Positions 1 to 7,244 of a stretch of 64,000 nucleotides of DNA are shown here, piece after piece. Position 1 is the first letter of the stretch. Every line of letters begins with the position of its first letter. This DNA is from Paenibacillus sp. FSL R7-0345 (GTDB taxonomy: Bacteria; Bacillota; Bacilli; Paenibacillales; Paenibacillaceae), in assembly GCF_038595055.1 (NCBI RefSeq), contig NZ_CP152002.1, positions 6,316,001 to 6,380,000 of the forward strand, read 5' to 3'. The position numbers were made by a program, and so were the translations under genes. Below the pieces are notes generated by a model. The model saw only the letters and a program-made list of their open reading frames with translations. It ran no database searches and was not told the origin of the DNA.

Positions 1-722
1 TAGCCCATTTTATCAAAATAAACACTGTACTCACTGGCGGTGTCCAGTAATTCACCGGAACTATTGAGCCCTTTCTGTGCACCTTGGGCCATCAGGTTGT
101 ACGACTGCTCGGAAGTAATGCCAAACTGCTGCATCATGGCATTGACCGCTTTTAATGAATCAGGAACCTCCCCTTTAAAAACGTCCCTGAAGGTGATAGC
201 ATTCTGCGTCGTCTTCTCCAGCTCATCTCCGCTTTGCTGCAGCACCTGCTTCACAAGTGTCAGTGAATCACCTAAATCCTCAAACCCCGTGCCATAATTT
301 TGCCGGTAGAGATCGTTAGAGATCTCCCCCATCTCTTCCATCTGTTCTGCCGTCAGCCCGGTAGATGCCTGAAGTTGAGCCATTGCATCTGCAGATTGGT
401 TCATCGCATCCATAATTTTCGTGAGCGGTTCTATACCTTCTTTGATCTCGGAGAATAAATCTGTTTTTTCCTGGATCCCTTCCAGCAATCGCCCGAGTCC
501 GCTGGTACTCTCACTCAGATCGTCTACGACATTGTCTGCATCATCCGCATCCCGGCGCAGATTCTCAAATCCCGGAAGACGCGAGAGCTCCTCAACCATT
601 CTGGCGATCTCTTGTACGCTGTCTTCAGCCTGTCCAACCGACCGGCGGAAGGCGGGTGTTACGATCGCATTTAATTGAAAGATAATATTAGTGCTGCCTG
701 CTGCACCGCTTGATCCTGCCAC
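1..722 (-). CDS. Phage tail tape measure protein, N-terminal part (runs off the window)
   Basis: An open frame runs from a GTG at 722 to the window edge, about 240 codons. The start is chosen because TAA lies in frame just upstream (728-726) and a G-rich Shine-Dalgarno (AGGGGG) sits about 8 bases before the GTG. The visible part is hydrophilic, helical and low in aromatics, with Gln/Ser/Asp-rich stretches and no signal peptide, as in tape measure proteins that set tail length and thread through the tube. The call rests mainly on position: sheath, tube, frameshifting chaperone, then a long gene is the P2-type order. The C-terminal lytic or membrane-active parts of the protein are not visible. 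Confidence 0.8.
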   Translation of the reverse strand, partial: MAGSSGAAGSTNIIFQLNAIVTPAFRRSVGQAEDSVQEIARMVEELSRLPGFENLRRDADDADNVVDDLSESTSGLGRLLEGIQEKTDLFSEIKEGIEPLTKIMDAMNQSADAMAQLQASTGLTAEQMEEMGEISNDLYRQNYGTGFEDLGDSLTLVKQVLQQSGDELEKTTQNAITFRDVFKGEVPDSLKAVNAMMQQFGITSEQSYNLMAQGAQKGLNSSGELLDTASEYSVYFDKMG

Positions 723-725
723 GTG

Positions 726-1204
726 TTATTTCCCCCTTCCCTTCAGCCGGGCGACCCGCTCTACCCAATCGCCTACTTCTCCCAGCGGCAGCGAGAGGAA
801 ATACGGAATTGGAGTGCAGGTGTTCATGGCCAAAAGAGCGGCGAGGTCTTTGATCCCCCCGCCGCCCACGCAGCCTATAGCAGCAAAAAACTTTGTGCCC
901 TCAAGGTCAGCTTAGTGAAATCCTTTGCTGAAAGTGCGCGGATCAATCCCACATGCACCCCGGCGGCTTTTGCCACAATATAGGCCTGATAGGCTTTGTT
1001 AGTCTCCTTGACCAGTTCACTTCCCCCTTGTCTTGCCGTTTCAGCCTGATACTGGCGGTCACAGACGAGAATATCTGCTCCGGTCAGCTTGTCAAAGTCA
1101 ATATTTAAGGATTCAACAGTGTTCCCCTCAAAAGTAACAGGCCGGGCGAAAGTGTAAACTTCCGCCGTGGCCTCCTCACTTACATTTTTTTGTTCAATGT
1201 CCAT
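726..1204 (-). CDS. Tail assembly chaperone, -1 frameshift fusion product (P2 E+E'-like)
   Basis: If the ribosome slips back one base on T-TTT-TTG (890-884), translation leaves the short frame four codons before its stop. It then reads a second frame to TAA at 728-726, giving a protein of about 159 residues. The added 52 residues include CVGGGGIKDLAALLAMN and LPLGEVGDWVERVARLK, a sensible protein-like tail with no start codon or ribosome site of its own. It ends 4 bases before the tape measure start. Tailed phages conserve this two-product arrangement (lambda G/GT, P2 E/E'). Frameshifting is inferred from the heptamer and frame layout, not demonstrated. Confidence 0.78.
875..1204 (-). CDS. 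Tail assembly chaperone, zero-frame product (P2 gpE-like)
   Basis: This 109-residue acidic protein begins MDIEQKNVSEE and ends RAQSFLLL. It lies 14 bases after the tube gene and ahead of the tape measure gene, the place where tailed phages encode a chaperone that coats the tape measure protein during tail assembly. The family is poorly conserved in sequence, so length, position and the slippery heptamer near its 3' end carry the assignment. Ribosomes that do not slip at 890-884 stop at TAG 877-875. The longer fusion is listed separately. Confidence 0.8.
   Translation of the reverse strand: MDIEQKNVSEEATAEVYTFARPVTFEGNTVESLNIDFDKLTGADILVCDRQYQAETARQGGSELVKETNKAYQAYIVAKAAGVHVGLIRALSAKDFTKLTLRAQSFLLL
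884..890 (-). promoter_or_regulatory. Programmed -1 ribosomal frameshift site TTTTTTG
   Basis: Read on the minus strand, the heptamer fits X-XXY-YYZ in the zero frame: it begins at the last T of an AGT codon and is followed by TTT TTG. It lies four codons before the zero-frame stop, and the -1 frame is open for 52 codons beyond it. The same class of site serves the tail chaperone genes of P2-like phages. I did not establish a stimulatory downstream structure. Confidence 0.8.
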
Positions 1205-1218
1205 TGTTCAGTGCCCCC

Positions 1219-1740
1219 TTAATTCATTGCCAAGTTAGCTCTAGTATCATTCAGATAATCCTTACCATGCACTTTATGGATATAGTTGTACTTGTCAATC
1301 TCCAGTACTGAAGCCTGATCCAGGTCAACCTTCAGATAACTTACCGAGAAATTATTAGTCGTTTCCATCGTTGCGGCCGGCTCCAGATTTCCAAGTGACA
1401 GTCCCAACGGTCTCGCACGGACTGTAACTTTAAGGGATGACTCCTTATATTCGCCTGACGAGGTATCAAATGTTTGAATGGATGCACGCAAATCTAATGA
1501 ATGACTCACCGGAGCCAGCAGTTCAGCAGCAGCAGCTTCCATAGTTCTCCAGGTTAGAGCCAGGCTCATTGCACCTGTTTGTCCAGGGGAAGGGGCCTCC
1601 ATTTCTCCGGCTATCCCCCCACCTTTAATGGTTTCTACTAGATACGTAATCTCCGGCAGTGTGGCAGTAGCAGTGCCCAGATATTTTGTACCGTTCAGGA
1701 ATACCGAATAATCAATTACCCGTTCTGATCTTTTAGGCAT
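1219..1740 (-). CDS. Contractile phage tail tube protein (P2 FII-like)
   Basis: A protein of 173 residues, close to the length of P2 FII (about 172). Features shared with P2-type major tail tube proteins are an N-terminal VFLNG segment, a central region with paired beta-strand patterns (DLRASIQTFD, LKVTVRARPLG), and a C-terminus with EIDKYNYIHKVHGKDYL that parallels the FII ending. It forms the inner tube that the sheath drives through the target envelope. It follows the sheath gene after 11 bases, so both are probably on one transcript. The AGGAGG-like site just before the ATG fits the chosen start. Confidence 0.88.
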   Translation of the reverse strand: MPKRSERVIDYSVFLNGTKYLGTATATLPEITYLVETIKGGGIAGEMEAPSPGQTGAMSLALTWRTMEAAAAELLAPVSHSLDLRASIQTFDTSSGEYKESSLKVTVRARPLGLSLGNLEPAATMETTNNFSVSYLKVDLDQASVLEIDKYNYIHKVHGKDYLNDTRANLAMN

Positions 1741-1751
1741 GTTGTTCCTCC

Positions 1752-3197
1752 TTAGGCTACTAGTGCAGCCAAATATGTTGTGTCGTACTCAAGCTGGAAT
1801 GAGATTTCCTGTGCCGGTCCTGGCGGTGTGATGTATAAATGGAACGTAATTTTACCCGCCATCAGGTCTGCCGCCTGATTTTCGGAAGCATTAAATTCCA
1901 CGCGTCCGCCCAGTAGCGCACCGGAGGCGGTGAGACCATTTAACCAAATATTTACGGAGTCCGTAACCGCAGCAATCAGCCGCTTGTTCATCGGATCATC
2001 TACCTTCTGCATATAAGTCAGAATCAGGCTGTTGCCGATCCAGTTAAACATGCGGCGGACCGGAATAAAGCTGTCCTTGGGATCCGTTGATTCGGGAAAT
2101 GCTCCCGTGTTGTTTCCCCAAGCCTTCCAGCCGCTTGTCCCTAGATTTACAGCTGTCATAATACCGAGGCTGTTCATGTAACTCACTTGATCGATACCAA
2201 GATATAGACTTGTTCCGTCTGAGAGTGCCGTGCCGTCAGCCTGAAGCGCTTTATTCGACGGGGATACGAAAGGAACGCCACCGTTATGGGTATCTGTCGA
2301 TGTAATCAGCCCTGCCAGCTGTGTGGAAAAGTGATACTGCTTTTCTCCCAAGGTAAGCATCGGATATGAGGCAATTTGAAGTGATCCATTATAGTTGTTA
2401 TCCGACTTCCAAGCGCCTGCATCACTGTAGGACTGTGCAGGATCAACATCAGTAAGCGCCATTGCCTTAAAATTGCCGTTAATATTTCCCGCTTTAGCTC
2501 TCATTACCGCAGCGACTGCAGGAAGATGAGACCAGCCCGGTGCAAGCAGCAAATCCGGAAGGATACCGAACCGAGGATAGACCTGATTAATCAGTTCGAA
2601 CCCGGTGTAATCGCCTCCGGAAGTTAAACCACCAATAATATCATTCATATCGACAGCCTCAGGGCTAACCTTGTCATAACCGATGGAGAGTTGCACGGTA
2701 TTAGCCGCAATGGCTCCGCTTGCTTTTGTTGTAAGGACCACACGTCCATCTTCATCAAATGCTGCTGTAAAGTCCGTACCTGCCACATAAGTTGAATTAC
2801 CGTCGGAAGATCTGACTTTGAGTGTTGTCAGCAGCACTCCTTCATCATTTAGCATCGCAACACGGTTATTAACATTAACTGCCGCCGGAGCAACAGTAAC
2901 TTTGTGGTTAGCAGGATCAAGGACATTGACCAATATCAGCGGTGCCTTTTGATACAATACAAAATGGGAGTGAACCAGCTCGCAGAGCGAATAGTTTGTC
3001 CAATCATCACTGTATCCCAGAGCGGCTACTGCATCCGCATAGGTGTAAGCCAAGACCGGCGTGTTTACCGGAGCGGCCGAAGAAGCCAGATGAATCGGTG
3101 CTGTACCTACCGCGAACGGTATGCCGCTTGCAGCCTCTGCTGGTGCCAGGACAGATGTCGGTTGTTCAATAATGTTGATTCCGTGTTTATAAGCCAT
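1752..3197 (-). CDS. Contractile phage tail sheath protein (P2 FI-like)
   Basis: A protein of 481 residues, typical for myovirus sheaths. It begins MAYKHGINIIEQPT, the usual opening of the sheath N-terminal arm, and carries sheath-like segments such as PDLLLAPGWSH near the middle and PVRRMFNWIGNSL in the C-terminal third, followed by a beta-rich C-terminal domain ending in YDTTYLAALVA. Sheath subunits polymerise around the tube and contract to push it into a target. The gene sits directly upstream of the tube gene. It marks the element as contractile and so rules out a siphovirus-type tail. Confidence 0.92.
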   Translation of the reverse strand: MAYKHGINIIEQPTSVLAPAEAASGIPFAVGTAPIHLASSAAPVNTPVLAYTYADAVAALGYSDDWTNYSLCELVHSHFVLYQKAPLILVNVLDPANHKVTVAPAAVNVNNRVAMLNDEGVLLTTLKVRSSDGNSTYVAGTDFTAAFDEDGRVVLTTKASGAIAANTVQLSIGYDKVSPEAVDMNDIIGGLTSGGDYTGFELINQVYPRFGILPDLLLAPGWSHLPAVAAVMRAKAGNINGNFKAMALTDVDPAQSYSDAGAWKSDNNYNGSLQIASYPMLTLGEKQYHFSTQLAGLITSTDTHNGGVPFVSPSNKALQADGTALSDGTSLYLGIDQVSYMNSLGIMTAVNLGTSGWKAWGNNTGAFPESTDPKDSFIPVRRMFNWIGNSLILTYMQKVDDPMNKRLIAAVTDSVNIWLNGLTASGALLGGRVEFNASENQAADLMAGKITFHLYITPPGPAQEISFQLEYDTTYLAALVA

Positions 3198-3200
3198 TCA

Positions 3201-3548
3201 TTAGTTCCCCTTTCCTAAAAGCCGTTGATAAGCTGCATATTCTGCTGTTCCGGCCTTAACAATACGTTCCTGAATAGCAGCAATTTCTTTAACCTGAACA
3301 GTAAGCTCTGCTACTTCCGGCATTTCAGTATATAGAGACTGTAAATAGGCAGGCACTCCTGAACGGAAAACCGTTGACTGCAGCAGACGGCCTCCCGGCA
3401 GATTCGGCCCCAAGTAAATACTGGCCGTTTCAACTGCAGGCTCGTCCGTCTCGGCAACATCGTTCAGTACACTTTCTTTCAACTCATTCGTCATTTCTGG
3501 TTTCAACTGCTCCACCAACATTTTGATTGTATTCTTCATCCGGCTCAC
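3201..3548 (-). CDS. Uncharacterised protein of the tail module
   Basis: A 115-residue protein that I do not recognise. The N-terminal 40 residues are charged and helical. The centre contains YLGPNLPGGRLLQSTVFRSG, and a C-terminal helix is rich in Ala, Glu and Gln. Its start overlaps the end of the upstream gene by 4 bases and its stop lies 4 bases before the sheath start, so it is translationally packed into the same operon. Position suggests a small tail or connector component. No catalytic motif, signal peptide or membrane segment is visible. Confidence 0.7.
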   Translation of the reverse strand: MSRMKNTIKMLVEQLKPEMTNELKESVLNDVAETDEPAVETASIYLGPNLPGGRLLQSTVFRSGVPAYLQSLYTEMPEVAELTVQVKEIAAIQERIVKAGTAEYAAYQRLLGKGN

Positions 3549-3964
3549 AATTCTACCTCCTGTCTAATTTGGGGCAATGCCCATGTGGTTGTAACTTCCC
3601 CAGTCCACTCTGGTAATGATTGATCCTCACTCAGCTTCCATTTCCAGCTGTCATCAATAGCAAATTGCTTGGCGATGATCCTTTTTCGCATCAGCAGAAT
3701 ACGTACCCGCTCCATGAGGCTCAACAAATCAAGCAAGCCTGAGCCTTCTTCCGTCATAGTCCCAAACAGAAGTTTGATCTTAGTCATGATGTTGTCCTTA
3801 TTTCCTTCTCCTTCCTCAGGGCGGATAATAATGAACGGATATGCCGGCTCCTGCGGTTCTGTAGGTAGAGCACCTATATGCACTGCCGGAAATATTGCCG
3901 CATCGTCAGCCAGCTCCTTTTCCAGAAAGGTTTGAATCGCTTTAACCAGTAAATAATTTGTCAC
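3545..3964 (-). CDS. Uncharacterised phage protein, possible tail completion/terminator protein
   Basis: This 139-residue protein begins MTNYLLVKAIQTFLEKEL, followed by a stretch with PAYPFIIIRPEEGEG and a C-terminal half ending in WKLSEDQSLPEWTGEVTT. The layout (N-terminal helix, then short beta strands and a DLLSLMERVRILL helix) resembles small head-tail joining or tail-terminator proteins, but this is a fold-level impression only. It is the first gene of the tail operon, overlaps the next gene by 4 bases, and is preceded by GGAGG about 7 bases upstream. In a headless particle such a protein would cap the tail. Confidence 0.6.
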   Translation of the reverse strand: MTNYLLVKAIQTFLEKELADDAAIFPAVHIGALPTEPQEPAYPFIIIRPEEGEGNKDNIMTKIKLLFGTMTEEGSGLLDLLSLMERVRILLMRKRIIAKQFAIDDSWKWKLSEDQSLPEWTGEVTTTWALPQIRQEVEL

Positions 3965-4100
3965 TGCGCTCCTCCTTCCAAGGCAGATTTACTGCGATGT
4001 ATCTTATGAATCTCACCTCCTTTCCTGCTTCGCGCTATCCTTAAGTTAATTGGTCTTTCTATCCATACGGGGCATTCACTAGACAAACGATGCTGCTTTT
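3965..4100 (-). other. Gap between activator gene and tail operon; probable late promoter region
   Basis: These 136 bases separate the sigma-like gene from the first tail gene. They hold a strong AAAGGAGGTG and a second GGAGGAG next to the ATG at 3964. No consensus sigma-A promoter stands out, which would fit a promoter recognised through the sigma-like activator, but no motif can be assigned from one copy. Confidence 0.3.
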
Positions 4101-4607
4101 TTAGAGAACACATAGAATTTCTGCTACAAGCGGAGTAATTTTTCTCTGCGCCCGCTGAATGTACTCACTTACACTGCCTGCAGAGATACCGAGCATTTCT
4201 GCTACTGTGGCATGCGAAAAGCCTTCGCCATGCGTCAGCATATAACATTCCCGCTCTCGTCTGCTTAAGGGTTCCAAAGCGAACTCAAGTAATGCCTGCT
4301 GATCTTCTGATAACCCTGCCTTAGTGCAGTAAGTGGTGTCATTGCTGAATCTTTGCATACGCGCCGGTTCTAGCGGAATTTCCCGTTCATATCCGGCTCT
4401 GCGTTCAATACCTCTTCTGTTACCGGGACGTCTGCCTGTTGAAAGCCACTCAATTACATATTTACAGTCACTAATCATTCCGGAAATAATTTTTTTATCA
4501 GCAGCATCAGCGATAAAATAGGCATTTTCGGCCTGTTTCAGCGATTTACGGTATTCCAAGAGCATTTCATGATGATCATTTATATGCGGACTCTCTATCA
4601 TATGCAT
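4101..4607 (-). CDS. Sigma-70 region-4-like late-gene activator (Xpf-type)
   Basis: A protein of 168 residues. The C-terminal 60 residues carry a sigma region 4 helix-turn-helix (PLSRRERECYML, then VAEMLGISAGSVSEYIQRA). The N-terminal part is helical and I see no recognisable region 2. Such short sigma-like proteins act as positive control factors for late genes in defective Bacillus phages such as PBSX. It is divergent from the repressor gene and upstream of the tail genes, so the plausible circuit is repressor off, activator on, tail operon transcribed. A Shine-Dalgarno GAGGGG lies just before ATG 4607. A second ATG two codons later is also possible. Confidence 0.82.
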   Translation of the reverse strand: MHMIESPHINDHHEMLLEYRKSLKQAENAYFIADAADKKIISGMISDCKYVIEWLSTGRRPGNRRGIERRAGYEREIPLEPARMQRFSNDTTYCTKAGLSEDQQALLEFALEPLSRRERECYMLTHGEGFSHATVAEMLGISAGSVSEYIQRAQRKITPLVAEILCVL

Positions 4608-4623
4608 ACCTTCCCCTCGCTTA

Positions 4624-4740
4624 TATACTCAATTGCGTATTTATCAGTTATATTATATTCAATTTCGTATTATGTCAAATAATATTTTCAATTAAAATAC
4701 GATATTGAACATTTACATTCTAAACAAGGCTCCTTATAAT
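4624..4740. promoter_or_regulatory. Divergent control region with three repressor operators and two promoters
   Basis: Three related sites share a 12-base core, TCAAT-T/A-T/G-CGTAT: 4629-4640, 4659-4670 (both forward, exactly 30 bases apart) and 4697-4708 (inverted). Site 1 extends to the near-perfect palindrome ATACTCAATTGCGTAT (4625-4640). Rightward, TTTACA (4712-4717) and TATAAT (4735-4740) with a 17-base spacer form a sigma-A promoter for the repressor, and site 3 abuts its -35. Leftward, TTGACA (4678-4673) is followed by AT-rich -10 candidates, and site 2 lies inside that spacer. Repressor binding should therefore shut off the sigma-like activator and possibly autoregulate. Confidence 0.75.
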
Positions 4741-4797
4741 AAAGAGGTAATGGGAAAGAACATATAATTATTTACTTTGCTCAAAGGAGGGCTACCT

Positions 4798-5181
4798 GTG
4801 CGGAGGGCTGAGGTTTTAAAAAAATTAATTGAGGAAACTGGCCTGAATACAAAAGCATTTGCAGAAAAGGCAGGAATTCCCTATACTACACTCAGGTCAA
4901 TGCTAATGCGTGGTGTAAGCGGAGCATCAGTGGATAATGTAATTAAAGTTTGCCGTGCACTCGGAATAACGACGGAAGAAATGGACAGGCTGGCCTTTAG
5001 ACCCGGGGAGGCAAATTCTTTTCAGCAGGAATATGCCGAATTCGAGGCCTTTATTAACAACCCCGAGCATAGCTTGTTTTTCAAGGATTATCTCGAAGCT
5101 CCGGAGGAACGCAAACGGGAGATGCTAACCTTCTGGCACTTTATTAAAGATGCTGAAAAGAAGAAGGCAGAGGACAAGTAA
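4798..5181 (+). CDS. XRE-family phage-type repressor
   Basis: Begins at GTG 4798, 6-7 bases after AAAGGAGGG, giving 127 residues; an upstream TTG lacks a ribosome site. Residues 1-65 form an XRE helix-turn-helix (LNTKAFAEKAGIPYTTLRSM, then VDNVIKVCRALGI). The C-terminal part is charged and helical, without a LexA-type protease domain. It is followed 92 bases later by an ImmA-type metalloprotease, the pairing in which the protease cleaves the repressor on a stress signal. The operators in front of it are described in the control-region entry. Confidence 0.88.
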   Translation: MRRAEVLKKLIEETGLNTKAFAEKAGIPYTTLRSMLMRGVSGASVDNVIKVCRALGITTEEMDRLAFRPGEANSFQQEYAEFEAFINNPEHSLFFKDYLEAPEERKREMLTFWHFIKDAEKKKAEDK

Positions 5182-5273
5182 TTAAATAAAACATGCATGA
5201 TCGTGGTTTCAGCCAGCGAGCTGTTTCCACGCACCTATATATACGAACATACATTCCCTTCAGGAGGAAGCTA

Positions 5274-6161
5274 ATGTTTAAACATTATAGAACAACACAT
5301 CTCGAACAGTTCATCGAGCAGCTTTACTTTGAGAACCATATTACAGCTCCAGAGCAGATTACTATTCATGGGCTTGCCTTAGCCCTTAACATTCATACTA
5401 CATACTCACCCATCAGTAGCCGGGCCTATGAGTCTAATTCAGGTATACGTTGCATTCTTTTGGACAGCCGTCTCCCTCCAATGAAACAACGTCTTGATTT
5501 CCTGCATGAGCTCTGTCATATTCTCCGGCATGTCGGTAATCAACTGATTATGCCGGACTTTTTCATTAAGTCTCAAGAAATCGATGCTGACAAATTTGTT
5601 CTTTATGCATCAATGCCCTACTTTATGATTAAGTCTCAGCAGTTGCCCGGGGATTACAATCAGACTATCGAGCTACTATCCGGCACTTTTGGTGTTCCAA
5701 AAGATATGGCAAAGATACGATTTGATCAAATTCTACGCAGAGAATATGAGGGTGAACTAACGAGCGGATTAGCTAATTACAACCGTCCAACAAGCAGAAC
5801 AAGCCAACAGCCGGAATACCCTGATACCACTAATATATTTGCCTATTATGACCCACACAGCACTTCTGAAGGCCCCGACCAGCTAATTATCTGTTTGGAT
5901 TACAAGACATTGACTACACAATACGAGCTACTTATCCCCCGTGATGAACGATTCAAAGAAATTGATTGGGAGACTTTAAAGAATATTGCGGTAGAATCCA
6001 CAATTAGTGGCGATATTGTTTGTTTTGACGGCCAAATAACTTTACAAATTCATAGGCTGGTCTTTAGAAACGGGTTTTCTAAACATACTTTTGTTGTTCA
6101 CATGCGGGAGGTCGAGCAGCTAATTGAAACGGATCAGCGAGTAACACGAAGGTTTAATTAA
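5274..6161 (+). CDS. ImmA/IrrE-family metalloendopeptidase
   Basis: Start ATG 5274 is preceded by AGGAGG at a spacing of about 6, giving 295 residues; the frame is open further upstream but without a ribosome site. HELCH, in LDFLHELCHILRHV near residue 80, is the HExxH zinc motif, followed by the downstream ligand segment QEIDADKFVLYASMP. The C-terminal 150 residues are unassigned and may be sensory. Proteins of this family cleave the neighbouring XRE repressor to derepress mobile elements (ImmA/ImmR of ICEBs1). It is the last gene of the element's rightward arm, converging on rpsI. Confidence 0.88.
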   Translation: MFKHYRTTHLEQFIEQLYFENHITAPEQITIHGLALALNIHTTYSPISSRAYESNSGIRCILLDSRLPPMKQRLDFLHELCHILRHVGNQLIMPDFFIKSQEIDADKFVLYASMPYFMIKSQQLPGDYNQTIELLSGTFGVPKDMAKIRFDQILRREYEGELTSGLANYNRPTSRTSQQPEYPDTTNIFAYYDPHSTSEGPDQLIICLDYKTLTTQYELLIPRDERFKEIDWETLKNIAVESTISGDIVCFDGQITLQIHRLVFRNGFSKHTFVVHMREVEQLIETDQRVTRRFN

Positions 6162-6180
6162 GAGGAAAATAATTCTAAGA

Positions 6181-6215
6181 AAATAAAAAGCCCCTGACCC
6201 AAAAGGGCCAGAGGC
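6181..6215 (-). terminator. Terminator of the rplM-rpsI operon
   Basis: On the minus strand a hairpin GCCTCTGGCCC/GGGTCAGGGGC with a TTTT loop (6215-6190) is followed by TTTTTATTT. It lies about 28 bases past the rpsI stop. It also separates rpsI from the convergent ImmA-type gene, whose stop is 19 bases away. Confidence 0.85.
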
Positions 6216-6242
6216 TTGATGTCCTTGTATAACAAGGGAATA

Positions 6243-6635
6243 TTAACGTTTCGAGAACTGTGGAGCGCGACGAGCAGCTTTGAGGCCGTATTTCTTACGT
6301 TCCTTCATACGTGGGTCACGAGTCAGGAAGCCGGCTTTCTTCAGCGTACCGCGATATTCTGGGTCAACTTTGAGCAATGCACGGGAGATCCCGTGGCGAA
6401 TTGCGCCAGCTTGACCGGAAATGCCGCCACCATGTGCAAGCACGATTACATCGTAATTGCCAAGTGTTTCAGTCAGGTTCAAAGGCTGTCTTACGATCAT
6501 CTTCAGTGTTTCTACACCGAAGTACTCATCCATCTCACGTTTGTTAATGACAATGCGTCCTTCACCCGGTACAAGGCGAACACGTGCTACCGAATGTTTA
6601 CGACGACCTGTCCCATAGTATTGTACTTGTGCCAT
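6243..6635 (-). CDS. rpsI: 30S ribosomal protein S9
   Basis: A protein of 130 residues, full length. It begins MAQVQYYGTGRRKHSVARV and ends in the basic tail ARRAPQFSKR, whose terminal KR contacts P-site tRNA. The internal HGGGISGQAGAIRHGISRAL is the family signature. It is cotranscribed with rplM after a 20-base gap, and the operon ends at the hairpin at 6190-6215. Confidence 0.98.
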   Translation of the reverse strand: MAQVQYYGTGRRKHSVARVRLVPGEGRIVINKREMDEYFGVETLKMIVRQPLNLTETLGNYDVIVLAHGGGISGQAGAIRHGISRALLKVDPEYRGTLKKAGFLTRDPRMKERKKYGLKAARRAPQFSKR

Positions 6636-6655
6636 GAAACTGTCCTCCTCTATTC

Positions 6656-7093
6656 TTATCCGCGAAGTTCGTAAACTTCAGGTTTTTGTGCTGCATGTGG
6701 ATGCTCTACGCCTGCATAAACTTTAAGTCTCAGCTTCATGTGGTTGCCTTGACGAGTCTTAGGAATCATACCGTGAACAGCAGATTCAATTACACGCTCA
6801 GGTTTAGTTTTCAGCAGGTCATCGGCAGTAGTAACCTTCAGACCACCTGGGTGCATCGAGTGACGGTAGTATTTCTTGTTCTGCAGTTTCTTACCTGTCA
6901 GGTGAATCTTCTCAGCGTTGATAACAATTACAAAATCACCAGTATCAACGTGTGGAGTGAATTGCGGTTTGTGTTTGCCACGGATCAGAGCAGCGGCTTC
7001 GCTAGCCAGACGACCAAGTGTTTTGCCTTCGGCATCAATGATGTGCCAAGTGCGTTCAACTTCGTTCGGCTTCGCCATATAGGTGGTACGCAT
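6656..7093 (-). CDS. rplM: 50S ribosomal protein L13
   Basis: A protein of 145 residues beginning MRTTYMAKPNEVERTWHIID, with the family segments GRLASEAAALIRGKHKPQF, YYRHSMHPGGLK and VYAGVEHPHAAQKPE. It is an early-assembling large-subunit protein. It is first in a two-gene operon with rpsI. Upstream are a sigma-A promoter (7245-7273) and a hairpin leader (7197-7234) that may be the L13 autoregulatory element known in Firmicutes. Confidence 0.98.
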   Translation of the reverse strand: MRTTYMAKPNEVERTWHIIDAEGKTLGRLASEAAALIRGKHKPQFTPHVDTGDFVIVINAEKIHLTGKKLQNKKYYRHSMHPGGLKVTTADDLLKTKPERVIESAVHGMIPKTRQGNHMKLRLKVYAGVEHPHAAQKPEVYELRG

Positions 7094-7196
7094 GAATGTT
7101 TCCTCCTTGTTCTCGTACGAAAATCTTCTGTTTCGTATATCTAATTTCTCATTGGAAGTACGTTTAAGTTAGTTAAGTAAAGCTTGTTGGTTGGCA

Positions 7197-7234
7197 TTTT
7201 CTTGATCGGGGCTGTGGGATAGCCATCAAGAAAA
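7197..7234 (-). ncRNA. Hairpin in rplM 5' leader, candidate L13 leader
   Basis: A 10-bp stem TTTTCTTGAT/ATCAAGAAAA (7197-7206 with 7225-7234) encloses a second GGCT/AGCC stem with a 3-base bulge. It begins about 10 bases after the promoter -10 and lies about 100 bases before rplM. No U tract follows, so it is not an ordinary terminator. L13 leaders that bind L13 occur ahead of rplM in Bacillus. Assignment to that family is by position only. Confidence 0.5.
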
Positions 7235-7244
7235 CACAACTTTT

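Noticed and set aside
3890..4010. A 24-codon frame starting at GTG within AAAGGAGGTG ahead of the first tail gene
   Set aside because: The GTG overlaps the ribosome-binding sequence and the frame runs into the next gene. There is nothing to support a peptide.
5193..5273. Extended N-terminus of the ImmA-type protease from ATG 5193
   Set aside because: There is no Shine-Dalgarno before 5193, whereas AGGAGG precedes ATG 5274 at good spacing and the family-like sequence starts there.
7197..7234. Rho-independent terminator between truA and rplM
   Set aside because: The hairpin is downstream of a promoter and has no U tract on the minus strand, so a leader role fits better.
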